64,000 nucleotides of DNA from Wolfiporia cocos (GCA_029448655.1 JACCLO010000002.1:4960001-5024000); one strand, 5' to 3'; shown: positions 53,921 through 64,000, counted from the first letter of the stretch. Notes: generated by a model from the sequence alone, not told the origin. Made by a program: numbers and translations.

Positions 53921-54982
53921 TCAGAGTGTCTCGGCGTCCTGTTCGTTGTAGATGTCGCCGTTCCCGCTGAGGGACGGGGCCGTAGGAGTTCGCCATACGA
54001 AGTGTTGGCGGCATTCATTCTGTCGATGACCTGGTTGATTGAGCCCACAAGTTCTGCAAATATAATCGGGGCAGTCGAGGATCCAGTGGTTAGCGGAACC
54101 ACATTGTCGACACGGCTGCTCAGGTGAGGGCCTCGCTGGTACCCGTAGGGAAGGGATATCGCGGAGGTATTTGTTGTGTTGGTACCTCCAGTGGTGTGCG
54201 GCTCGGTGAAGGTTTCGTGCGGCCCACGTTGGTAGGGAGGCGGTGTCTCGTTCGTGCTCCCTCGCACCTCGCTCAAACTCCTCGCGGGTAATACTCTGCA
54301 CTGAAGGAGATTGTCGAATAGGCGGCGTGCTATTCGCTCTTCGCTGTCGCGCTGGGGTAGCCCTAGGGCTCGTCGGGCATGCAGGTGGTTCACGTCTCCC
54401 GTTGCCTCCCATACCAGGAATACGTGGCGTCGGGTCTCTAACTCCTGTTCGGCGGGCCCTCTGAGTCTCGGTAGGCAACGGAAATAATACTCTATCGCCC
54501 TCCATAAAATCAAACAGCCTTGCAACTCGGCGTCATTCGTCGGGGGTGAAAAAGCGGGCGGGTCGCGGTGTGTATTCGGGTCAATTGGGAGCAACGTGCT
54601 CGCGATCCTCGAAGTCGTTGAGCGCGTGTTGTAGTCGGGCCGTCGTGGTGGCGGCCAATCGGTCGATAAGTCTGTCGGTGAGTAGCTCGAGTCCCTCTCT
54701 CTGCGCTCTGATCTGCCCCTCCATTCGGACGAGGTCCTCGGTGATGTTCTGGTACGAGCTGTAGACGTGGGTGAGGTCCTGCGCGATGTCAAAGAGGGCC
54801 GACCAGCCATCGGCTCGGCCAGCAAAAGGTCCCTCGGCCCTGTACCAGAGGAGGGCGTGTCTAATCTGCAGATGCTGGGGGGAGTACCTTCTTGGTGGCA
54901 TACCTCGCGGTCGGCCTTCTCGACGATCTGCATCGCCGGGGGTCGTGGTACGGCGGGGGAGCTGGTGGCGAGTCGTCGACAT
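53921..54982 (-). pseudogene. Element 3 ORF3: Gag-like protein with C-terminal zinc knuckles, frameshifted
   Basis: Starts at an ATG at 54982 (MSTTRHQLPRR) in a frame different from Pol. A helical, coiled-coil-like segment (EDLVRMEGQIRAQREGLELL) follows. The protein-like reading then passes into the Pol frame (ELQGCLILWRAIEYYFRCLP, RRHVFLVWEATGDVNHLHAR) and back to the first frame (REEFERGAREHERD, HHWRYQHNKYLRDI). It ends with a CX2CX4HX4C knuckle (CRQCGSANHWILDC) and a second Cys/His group (CX2CX6HX4C). The two frame changes look like small indels. The layout of helical region, capsid-like region and knuckles resembles a Gag rather than an envelope protein. Function unknown; I recognise no named family. 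Confidence 0.6.
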
Positions 54983-57900
54983 ACTATTACTGTCCTGTTT
55001 TCGAGTGTCGGGGTTGTCCTGACTCTCGTCCTGTGGTAGTCTTTTATCAGCTCCTTGGAGTGCTCCAAGTTCCCCTCGTCTTCCCACGAATTGTCGGCCG
55101 TGGCATAGCCTTTCCACTTGACGAAGTATTGATGCTTCTTTCCTTTCCATCTGTCAGCCAAGATGGCTTCGACCTCGTATTCTTCTTGTCCCTTGATGAC
55201 ATCAGGTGGCGGTCGTAAGTAATTGAGTCCGTGCACCCTTGTTTCTTTGAATGGTTTTAGTAAGGCGGCGTGGAATACCGGATGAACTTTCCAGCTCGTT
55301 GGTAATTGCAGCCGGTATGTCGTGGGTCCCATCTTTTCTGTGATAGTGAAGGGTCCTTCCCTTTTTGGTGCCAGCTTGTTAGATTTGTAGGGGATAGTTA
55401 GGTTCTTTGCGTCGAGCCAGACCTTATCCCCTTTCTCAAGCTTCGGCAGTTCTCTGAGGAACCGCCCTGCCATTCTTTTCTGGGCTAATTCATGCGCGAT
55501 GAATGCCATCTTTCGCGCCTCTTTGATCTTCTTGATCCTGTCGACAGCTGCCGGGACGTTCCCTACTCGGTCATAGTCTGGGAATCCTCTCGGGACGTAT
55601 CCTAAGATTGTTTCAAGTGGCGCAGGCCGGTTTTCAGTTCGTCTGGTGTTGTGTGCAAATTCGACGTCAGGTAGTCGTTGTACCCATTGAAAAGGGTCGT
55701 TCATGCAATAGATACGAAGGTATACTTCGATTTGTTGGTTCATCCTTTCCGTTTGTCCGTCTGTCTGGGGGTGGTATGCTGTACTCATCGCTGACTCTGT
55801 CCCCTGTAGTCGGCATAACTCCTTGAAGAGCTTTGATGCGAACTGTGGTCCTCTGTCTGAAATGATTTTTCGGGGGATGCCGTACTGTGAATATATCTTT
55901 CGATGGAATATTTCTGCGGCCCCTTCGCTCGTGATTGTTTTGTCGCATGGGGTGAGAGAGATGGCCTTGGATAGGCCATGGTCGACAATCACCATCATGG
56001 AGTCATACTTTCCGACTCTTGGCAGGTCGGTGACAAAATCGACCAAGCACTGTGAGAAGGGGAGGGCGTCTTCCCGTGTCGGTATTGGCTGTAAAGGGGG
56101 TTTTAGCGGATTCCTGTCAGGTTTCATCTGTTGACAGATTGCACAGCCCCGGACGTATTCCGCTATCATTGTTCCCATGTCAGGCCACCAAAAGTGGGTC
56201 TTAACCTGTACGGTTGTACCCCAGATCCCAGGGTGTCCGGCCGGGATCGTGTCGTGGTATTTTGAGATGACGTCCCATAGAAGGTCCTCGTCCTTTGGCA
56301 CGTATATCCTGCCCCTGTAGAGCAGTATTCCATCCGTTTGTTGCCATTCATCTGCGGTGGTTCTCGCGGGGAATTCGCCTGTGCCTCCTAGAGCACGGAT
56401 CGCCTGTTCCGCAGATTCATCTCGATCGTTGGCGTTCTTGATTCGGTCAATGATCGGGATCTGGATTGCGTGGACGACGAGTTCATCTGGAATCATGGTG
56501 ATTCCCTCGTTGTCTTCGTTGCTTTCGTCCTGGTGATACAACCTGGACAGTGTGTCGGCCATGACTAGTTTCCTTCCGGGGACGTGTTGTAACTTCAGGT
56601 CGAATTGCGAGAGGAATAGATGCCATCTCGCTTGTCGCCGATTTAGGCGCTGTGTGCTTCTCCAGTACGTCAGGTTCTGATGATCACTTCGGATCAAGAT
56701 CCGATGCGGTGCTCCTTCTAACAGGTGCCGCCATTCTTCTAAGGCTCGGACTATTCCGAGTAGTTCGCGATCGTAGATTTCATAGTTCCGTTCTGTAGAT
56801 GTCAGGGACTGTGAGAGATATCCCACTGGCCGTTCGCGCCCTGTTTCATCTATCTGTTTCAGTACTGCTCCTGTGGCGAACTGAGACGCGTCTGTTTCGA
56901 GGATGAACGGTTTCTCCTTGTCTGGTGTTCCTAGTGCGGGCGCCGTCGTGAATGCTTTCTTCATGAATTCGAATGCTTTCTGTTCTTTCTCCGTCCATTG
57001 GAACCCTGTCCCCGTGACAGTTTTTGTGAGGTCTACCAAGGGTCGGGCGTGCGTAGAGTAGTGATCGATAAATTTCCGATAGAAGTTTGCAAATCCTAGG
57101 AAGGATCTGACTTCTTTGAGATTTCGGGGAGTCGGCCACTCCTTAATCCCATTGAGTTTCGCTGGGTCCATCTGGATATTTCCTGGGGTGATGACTAGTC
57201 CCAGAAATTCGACTCTGTCGACACCGAAGGCGCATTTCTCGGGTTTCACAAAGAGATGGTTATCCACCAATCTCTGAAGGATCCGCCGCTCCCGTTCCTT
57301 GTGTATTTTCTCGTCTCCTGAGAAAATGAGGATGTCGTCCATATAAACAAGCACCCATCCTTCGAGGATCTCTTCTTTCAGGATTTCGTTCATCATTGCT
57401 TGGAAGGTCCCGGGTGCATTGCACAATCCGAAAAACATAACCGTGGGTTCGTACAACCCTCGTTTTGTTTTGAAGGCTGCTTTCCATTCGTCTCCCTTCT
57501 TGATCCGCACGTTGTTGTATCCCGCTCTAAGGTCCATTTTTGTGAAGATCCTTGCTCCTTTTAGCTTTTCCAGAAGCTCTGAGATCAGTGGTAAGGGATA
57601 GACGTTCTTTATCGTCCCTTCGTTCAGATATCGATAATCTTGACAGGGTCATAGGCCACTGTCTTTCTTTGGGACGAAAAAGAATGGTGACGCCATTGGG
57701 GATTTCGAAGGGACTATGAATCCCTTGGCCAAGTTTTCTTTTAGGAATTCGTCCAGCGCCTGCTGCTCTTTAGGCGAGAGTGCATAGACTTTGCAGTCTT
57801 TTGGCACGAAATCGGGCTTTAATTTGATTGCGTGGTCCCATGGTCTCGACGGGGGGAACGCTGCTGTGGACTCCTTACTGAACACCTTGGCGAAGTCCAG

Positions 57901-58134
57901 TAGGTGTTTCGGGACCATCTCCTCAATCGTTCGTTCTGGTTTGGGCGTTTTCTGTGCGAATTCCTGGGATTTCGTCAGCGCTTTCCTGACAGCGTTGATG
58001 ATTTGTATCTTTGTTCGGAACTTCTTTCGCGTCTCCCCTTTCTTTCCTATGATCCTAGGGTTATCTTTCGCAAAGCGTCGGATCGCTTCGTACTCCTCGG
58101 GAGTATAGAGCCGCTGCGCTGTTTCTTCTGGCTG

Positions 58135-58530
58135 GTCCGTGGATCCAAACCCTTTCTCCCCTCGTTCTGTTTCATCTAGGTCTTCGACCTCTAAGATGTC
58201 GGGGGTGAGGTGTCGTTCGAAGATTATCTGGGCTATTCGCATGCCCGGGATAATTCTATGCGCTTTGTCTGAGTAGTTGAAGACGATGGCTCCGACGTCT
58301 CCTCGGTAGTCCGAGTCTATGACTCCGGCTTGTACTACCAATCCGTGTCTGAGGGTGTTGCCTGATCGTCCGGCCAGCCTCCCATACGATCCCTTCGGGA
58401 TCTTCATTTTTACTCCTGTAGAGACGAGTTTCCATCCTCCGGCAGGAATCTCGGTTTCTTCTGCGGCGTAAAGGTCATACCCTGCAGCTCCTTGGGTCCC
58501 CCTTGTTGGAATTTTTCCTTCTGGGGCAAC
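58135..58530 (-). other. dUTPase domain between protease and RT in element 3 Pol
   Basis: All five motifs of trimeric dUTPases are present in order: [34 protein letters not shown] (catalytic Asp), [10 protein letters not shown] and [10 protein letters not shown]. They are closer to consensus than the element 2 copy. The only notable change is Met for Asp in the GDRIAQ motif. It probably lowers dUTP during reverse transcription. Confidence 0.92.
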
Positions 58531-59018
58531 TACCATTTCCACCGTATCCATTCGGATCGTGGCTTCCTGTTTCTTTTCTTCTGCCCCTAGTACCGATCGT
58601 ACATCGACTGTTTGGTCCTTCCAGTCGATTGTGGGGTTTTCGTCTTTCAGCCATCCATACCCTAGAATCATATTCTCTGTTCCGATTGATCCTACCAGGA
58701 ATCGGACTTTTCGCGTTTTCTGGGTCTTTGGATATTGTAGTAGTATGGTAGCTTCTCGGTCTATTCGCCCATCTTTGTTTTCTGTTCCGTCAACATTTTT
58801 GACGATGATCGGGTTCTTCAAGGGTTGCGTGGGCACCTTGTATTTTTCTACCACTCTGCTGTGGATCAGGTTCGACATTGCTCCTGAGTCAATTAGTGCA
58901 TTGCACTTCACGGGTTTTGCCAGCGTCATGATTACCGGGATGAAGAGGGATCGATTCTTCTCGAACAAGGTAATTACATGCGCTGCTTTCTCGGAGGGTA
59001 AGACCGTGGGCTTCCCTC

Positions 59019-61782
59019 CTAGGCAAAATCCTGTTCTTCTACGAGCCGTGCTAGGAGCTCGGGGTTCTTGGCTTTCAGGGCCCTAATTGCTGTGACCGCT
59101 CTGTTAGCGATAATGTATTCAGTCTCTTCCTCAGAGACTTCTTCAATGCGAGCTTCTTGCTCGGCTTCTTCTTCTTCGGTTTTTCGAGTAGTCCGCCTAG
59201 GGCGGGCTGGCTTCCTTGGCCTCTTTGGACAGTCTCGCGACATATGTCCTGGTTGATGACAGGTGAAGCATTTTCCCTTCTTGATGTGATCGTCCCTTTC
59301 CTGGGTGGTCATTCGATCTACATCCATCGCGTTCGGATCTTTTGGTGCGGTTGTCTGTGGAGCACTAGTGCGTCCGTTATTCTGGTTCGAGGCTTGCCAA
59401 GCCTTTTTCTTGACAAACGGTTTGTCCCGTTTCAAGAATATCTTGTACGTATTTTCATAATACGAGGCAGCGGACTGCCATTCATCAATGGTTGCTGGTA
59501 GCGGCCGAACGCCGATAATGTATCGGGTCGTATGTTCGGGTAACCCTTTCTCGAAGAGGGTTATGAGCAACGCGTTTCCGTCCGCGCTGTATCGATCGTA
59601 CTGGGCCTTCCCGGCCAAGTTGTTGAACTCGGTGATATAATCATCGATGTCCTTCCTGTCCTGGGTTACGTCCAGGATTTTCTTCCGCGCCTTCTGTACC
59701 TCTTCGATGGCTCCAAAGGCTTTCTGGAAGTCTGCATCAAACTGTGCAAGACTAGGCGGGAAGAATCGTTTCGTCTGGGGGTTCGTATAAACCCGGTGAT
59801 AATTCTGTTTCCATTGGCCCGTTTTCCCCTTGTTCGAAATATAAGAGAGGATAAAGATCACTCTCTGAACGTCGTTCTGGAACGACGTTTCGTACATCGT
59901 AAACCAGGAATTGCACTGGTTTATGAAGTTCTGCATGTCGGATCGTTCCCCGTCGAATACGTCTGGGGGATTGATCTTTATCATTGGGGGTCGGTAGTAC
60001 GGGTTCGGCACCGGAGGTTGAGGCTGCGGCGCATTCGGTGGTGGAGGCCCTCCTGGGGGTCCTCCTCCTCCCGGGTATCCTCCACCCGGGTTTCCTGGGT
60101 TTCCTCCGGGGTTCCCTGGGTTCCCTCCAGGGTTTCCTCCTCCGGGGTTCACGAGAGGTCCTCCTCCGAGTCCTCCAGGAGGGGGGGCATTCCCTCCTCC
60201 GAGTCCGAAGTTTCCTCCCAGTCCTCCTCCGCTTGTACTTGCGGAGGTTCGTCCAAATAGGCCTGAAGGCCATGTTCCTGGGTTTGTCGTTCCCATTCCT
60301 CCGCTTGGGCTAGTCCAAGACGGATTTCCTCCGCTACCCATTCCGGGTGCGTTCTGTGGGGGGCTTCCAAAGAGGTCTGTTCCTCCAGCCATAGGCCCAA
60401 TCCCACTCTGCGCAAAAGCAGATACAAATCCTGGAGGGTCCTGTCCTCCGGTCTGGCTGTTATCTGTTCCTGTAAAGTTTCCAGGATTTCTCCCATCATC
60501 TCCGATGCGCTCAATTCCTGCCATTCCTGTGGCGCCCGAAGGCTGATTCGTATTTCCATCGGCATCGAAGGTTCTGTTGATGGTTTCAGTTTCGTTTTCG
60601 GTCAACGTCGCGGTTGACATCGGAGGGATTTCTCCGAATCGTTCGAACGCTTCACGCGTTATTTCCCAAGCGGTCGTTCCTGCGGAGGGGTATTGTCACA
60701 GATTTATCTGGGGCTTACGGCATTTTTCCTATGATTATAGCAATTTACCTGGGATTTATACGTCTAACTACAAGTCGTCTACGCCACTCACGCTTACGCT
60801 CACGCTTGGCTCACGCCTCGCTAACGCTAAGTGTAACCCTTGGCTCACGCTAAGCTAACGCTTGGCTAACGCCAAACCATATGGTCTCGCCCGTCAGAGC
60901 AAGACCAGCCACATCATAAGATCTTAGATCATAATGGTAGGCCGAGCGCGGCACGCTCGCATAATAATGTCCACAACACCAAACATCGCCACCAAGCAAT
61001 GTTCTATTGGGTCGGCCTCCTCGGCTTCCCACCGTCATAAGATCCTTGATCATAATGACACTTCAGGCGCGGCACGCCTTCGCATAATTATGTCAACACG
61101 ACCATACAGCATAATATTAGCAACAAGGCAATATCGCTGTTGGTCCGGCCTTATCGGCCATCAATACCCGGGCTGTGCCCGCGTTTGCCCAAGATAATAA
61201 TAAACCTCCTCTCTTACTATTGGTGCGGCCATTACCGGCCCACACGGCCATTGTAGATAGGATCATAAAAACATAGATAAGATAAGCTTCGCCCATTGGC
61301 AAAGCCGCATAACTCGGAAAGGTAGTACTATACAGTATCACATGACCTCTCCGCATACATGTATTTAAGTAGGAGCCAAGCGCTCCATACTTCAGTTCTA
61401 TTCTATCGTCGTTACCTCGAATGCCCACACGCGGAGTACCATAGGTACTCCCAGTGGACTACCATTGGTAGTCCCAAGCTTCGACTGGTTTGCGGCTGCG
61501 CTACTTCCACTAGCAACTGCTGCACTGGGTCCATCTTCCTCGTCTAGTCGCCCTAGTACCTCAGGATAGCGACTAGGTGAGTCCCACAGGATAGATCTGT
61601 GTCAGGTATACTTGTACCCACTTCGATGCCCTATCTTCTCTGGGAATGACAACAATTCCTCCGCGGTTACGGAAGGCTCCAATGGTGTCAGTCCACTCGT
61701 ATTGGTTGAGTCTGTAGACTCCCTGAATGTCCTCGGGCAAGAGTTCAATCAGTCGTGCTGGGAATTCTGGTCCAAATATCAT
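59019..61782 (-). pseudogene. Element 3 Gag, split by a solo LTR
   Basis: The N-terminal piece (61782 to 61610, MIFGPEFPARLIELLPEDIQ) and the main piece (60693 to 59019) are in the same frame once the 916-bp insertion plus duplication is discounted. The original ORF would be 616 codons. The main piece has a Gly/Pro/Asn-rich zone of PGGNPG-type repeats, a capsid-like region with FNNLAGKAQYDR, and a CCHC knuckle CFTCHQPGHMSRDC followed by a basic stretch. An ATG at 60620 could still start a shortened Gag. The start at 61782 is only 46 nt from the LTR. Confidence 0.88.
60694..61604. repeat. Solo LTR-F (911 bp) inside element 3 gag
   Basis: Ends TGTCACAGATTTATC and TAGATCTGTGTCA, with a perfect duplication GGTAT (60689-60693 and 61605-61609). 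Inside are a low-complexity GCTNACGC repeat (60780-60885) and a tandem pair of about 120-bp units (about 60915-61030 and 61033-61155). A GCCATTACCGGC variant lies near 61229. It must be younger than element 3. Confidence 0.93.
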
Positions 61783-61816
61783 GTGCCCTTACACCATGGT
61801 AGGTGAGGGTGTGATA

Positions 61817-61827
61817 AGCTCGACCTT
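61817..61827 (-). promoter_or_regulatory. Element 3 self-priming primer-binding site
   Basis: In element sense AAGGTCGAGCT begins one base inside the 5' LTR. Its exact complement AGCTCGACCTT occurs in the element-sense LTR at 62163-62153. That point lies 35 nt downstream of TATAAAAA (62198-62191), where the RNA should start. There is no tRNA-type TGG. Confidence 0.78.
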
Positions 61828-61828
61828 C

Positions 61829-62538
61829 TGTTACGGGTCGAATACCCGTTCGTATATTCGAGTCGCGAATATAGATCGTTCTTCTGCACGTAGGCACTTC
61901 GCCGTATGCAAGGCAAATACTCGTTAGATGCCTTCGGGTCCTAAGTGAAGTCCTTAGGAGATCGGTTAATATCCAATACACGTTAGAGGATATAATCTGT
62001 TCAAGTGCGAGTCAAATAGAATATAGGACTCGCCTAAGTCCGAGAAGTCGGTGTGCACTTCGAGGACTTAGTCGTTCGATTGCTCGAGTGAGAAATACTG
62101 AGCGTAGTTTCCTACGTTTGAGAACGAGTATAAGACTTCTTGTTTATACAACAAGGTCGAGCTGAAGAGCCTCGAAGGTAAGTACATGAGTTTTTATACT
62201 ACGCTAGGTTTCAGGGGTCAAGTCTGTCCCAGATGTCACCGATACTATCTACGCTATAGTCCCAAACGTTTGATAAGTATGGAGTGATATATCTGAGACG
62301 ATAGATAGGAATGATGGCGGTTGAACGCCATCTATCAGCTTAATAAACGATGAACATGAAACGATGACAGAGTTGGATCTGCCAGAGATGAAACGAGTCC
62401 TGTTAGACTAGTACAACTGGGGATGCGCCCAGTAAGATCACGAGTAGCCAGGGGGGTTGGTTGCGCAACAAGTCCCTGTATCGTATTCGCCCGGTGGTGA
62501 GTTCTGTCGATATTCGAAAAATCAAAATAACCGTAACA
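61829..62538 (-). repeat. Element 3 5' LTR (LTR-A, 710 bp)
   Basis: Same length and, by eye, the same sequence as 53157-53866. Contains the TATA box and start-site motif described with the PBS. Confidence 0.92.
62153..62198 (-). promoter_or_regulatory. Element 3 LTR promoter: TATA box and predicted start
   Basis: TATAAAAA at 62198-62191 and predicted start at 62163 (AGCTCGACCTT), a 35-nt spacing. The R/U5 boundary follows from the PBS pairing. Confidence 0.6.
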
Positions 62539-63198
62539 AAGGACTCACGCCATTACTGGCACAGACTATGTACCATACGGATTCAGGCCCAAGGGAGGCC
62601 TTAAACTCCAGCTACCCTCGTCTACGAGGAACACCGACCTCAGGGCAGCACCTGTATGACTGAGAAGCCTAGCAGTCACAGGACTCTACGTACCGATCGC
62701 AGCCGATCGCACTCAATCACCCTACGTCACACACAGCCCGTACTGGCCAGTCCACAGTCCCAGCAGACGTCATCCTTCAGTACCAGCACGTGGGAACCTG
62801 GGCCACCACGTGCCTCCCCCTCAGTGCCAGTCCTTGGGAACCCGGACAGCAGATGCCCCGATCATGGACATAGAACCCCGCCATTACTGGCAAACCCCCG
62901 ATCAACAAGAACCACCGATCGGGCCTAACCCGCTACATTGCCATAGCCATCCAGCGCTGCCCTAGCCATATCAGTGCTCGTGCTCCGATGCCCTTACTGG
63001 CCACCACGTAGCACATAGATTACCTCAGTGCCGAGGTGCCATAACATGTACAAACACTGTAGGAATATATAAACGCCAGACAGTCTTGAGCGAACCTCAG
63101 AATTGTCTTGGCCTTTTCAGCCTGAGATGCCCGGACCAGGAAGGCGCTTTCATGTGACCCCCCTTCCCCCGGTGTGTGTCTTAGGTTGTACTTGTGTC
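62539..63198 (+). repeat. Partial LTR-E, plus orientation
   Basis: Ends TTGTACTTGTGTCA; the last about 170 bp are the inverse of the start of the LTR-E at 44297. A TATATAAAC box lies near 63068. Its left end is lost at the element 3 junction. It contains two exact GCCATTACTGGC 12-mers (62549 and 62880). Confidence 0.75.
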
Positions 63199-64000
63199 AG
63201 CACGGTCGTCCTCCTGTGCTCAGGCCTTTGGTTTGCATCCCCATGTTACATTTTATTTTCATGGGAGATTAATCTGCTCAGCTGTAGTAGATTAATCTGT
63301 GTGCAAACCTAGCTTGCAACTGCAATTTCCTAAGTGAAGGGCACTTGGCAGATTAAGATATTTGACTGAAGTCCCTCACGTGTGAAATGTGTTCCTATGT
63401 AGAATTCTTGACCCTGTCGCTCTTGTAGCCGTCCTCGACCTGAGTTCACTATTCCTCTCGGCCTTGACCACAACCATCCACTTCACATCAGTTTGCAAAG
63501 CGTTTGCAGATCTAGTTGCCCACCACCTTTTTAACGTATACAATTAGTCCCGCCATATTCTTTGGTGATTTACAATTCCGGGCTGGAAGTAATCGGACGT
63601 TGGCAATCCATTGCCAGATGCTTCGGTTATTTCCGAGGCGCTGCAGTTCAAGATTTCTTTCGTATAAATATACACTTGTATACCGCCGCAGTAGGCGAAG
63701 TACCAAGGCACTCGTACAGGAGCACGGTAAGTACGTATGTTAATTGCGAGAAGGAGCAGGGCACATAAAGCCATAGATAGGAGGTGAAGGACGGAGTAAA
63801 AAGCGTGAAAGAGAGGCTTTCGATGTCTGGAGAGACTTACCGAGCCCATTCAGCGACGGTAGGTGACGGTTCAGGTCAACCGGCTTGTACCAACCCCTAA
63901 CGGTTCAGGTCAGCCGGTCGTCGGCCCATGCCTTAACTGTCAGGCCTACCATCGGGTGGGCCCATGTCTTCCATGACCAGACGGTCATGACGGTCACGGG
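63199..64000. other. Unassigned right end
   Basis: No gene recognised. Two copies of CGGTTCAGGTCA(A/G)CCGG lie near 63868 and 63900, and a GGTCATGACGGTCA repeat sits at the edge; these may belong to a repeat continuing to the right. Confidence 0.4.

Larger units (their letters stand above)
53878..58968 (-). pseudogene. Element 3 Pol: protease, dUTPase, RT, RNase H, integrase, chromodomain, with one in-frame TGA
   Basis: One frame is open from upstream of 58968 to 53878 except for a TGA at 57651-57649. Order: protease ([11 protein letters not shown]), dUTPase (58530-58135), RT ([45 protein letters not shown]), RNase H (ETDASQFATG, YDRELLG), integrase (HPG...CAICQ finger; DFVTDLP, SDRGPQFAS, HPQTDGQTERMNQ) and chromodomain (YEVEAILADRW...YFVKWKGY...SWEDEGNL, about 55035-55185). 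The TGA replaces the Arg of the LRP...QDYR motif, fitting CGA to TGA. Pol is in the -1 frame relative to Gag. Downstream of the chromodomain the same frame runs through the ORF3 region. Confidence 0.88.
53157..62538 (-). mobile_element. Element 3: chromodomain Ty3/Gypsy retrotransposon with internal dUTPase and extra 3' ORF
   Basis: Minus strand: 5' LTR (61829-62538), self-priming PBS, Gag (61782-59019, split by a solo LTR), Pol (protease, dUTPase, RT, RNase H, integrase, chromodomain), ORF3, PPT, 3' LTR (53157-53866). Both LTRs are 710 bp and I saw no difference between them by eye, so the insertion is recent. The outer flanks (TGATA and AAGGA) do not match. Known defects are a TGA in RT, a 911-bp solo LTR in gag and frame changes in ORF3. 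Confidence 0.9.

Noticed and set aside
54767..55218. Plus-strand ORFs opposite the Pol/ORF3 region
   Set aside because: Antisense shadows of the element 3 coding strand.
61573..61782. A separate 69-codon minus ORF
   Set aside because: It is the N-terminal fragment of element 3 Gag cut off by the solo LTR-F, not its own gene.

Overview
The window reads as nuclear DNA of a filamentous basidiomycete, most likely an Agaricomycete. Host genes carry many 45-75 nt GT-AG introns and very short exons. The repeats are chromodomain Ty3/Gypsy retrotransposons, hAT-type elements, a DDE transposon with 26-bp terminal inverted repeats and a decayed Tnp2-like transposase. I saw no bacterial operons, rRNA, tRNA or CRISPR arrays.

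Layout. (1) 1-10.15 kb: two nested Ty3/Gypsy elements. Element 1 (minus strand; LTR 5905-6604, leader, ORF0, Gag, start of Pol) runs off the left edge and appears inserted in the pol gene of element P (plus strand; pol from 6606, LTR 9778-10151). (2) 10.15-26.6 kb: the gene-bearing island. It holds a 12-exon half-size ABC transporter, a 4.0-kb DDE transposon whose transposase is dead and is itself hit by a hAT-like insertion, a copper-fist transcription factor, a UBE2W-like ubiquitin-conjugating enzyme, hydroxymethylbilane synthase (HEM3) and the Fe-S scaffold NFU1. (3) 26.6-46.5 kb: a repeat graveyard, visibly poor in CpG in many stretches, with at least nine LTRs. Seven LTRs (six solo plus one short nested one) have matching 5-bp target duplications. 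There is also a hAT-like MITE, a Tnp2-like transposase relic and a perfect 136-bp palindrome. (4) 46.5-62.5 kb: element 2 (minus; intact 1513-codon pol, truncated gag) and element 3 (minus; two 710-bp LTRs, gag, pol, an extra 3' ORF). (5) 62.5-64 kb: a partial LTR and unassigned sequence.

How the parts relate. The four metal, heme and ubiquitin genes between 19.3 and 26.6 kb look intact: each reconstructed exon set sums to a whole number of codons. The most unusual content is in the retroelements. Elements 2 and 3 both encode a dUTPase-like domain, but at different places in Pol (after the chromodomain in element 2, between protease and RT in element 3). Elements 1 and 3 have primer-binding sites that match an 11-nt stretch in their own LTR, about 35 nt downstream of a TATA box, as in Tf1-type self-priming. 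Element 3 has a Gag-like ORF with CCHC knuckles downstream of the integrase. Family names LTR-A to LTR-F used below are local labels of mine. All homology calls come from motif recognition by eye; no searches were run.
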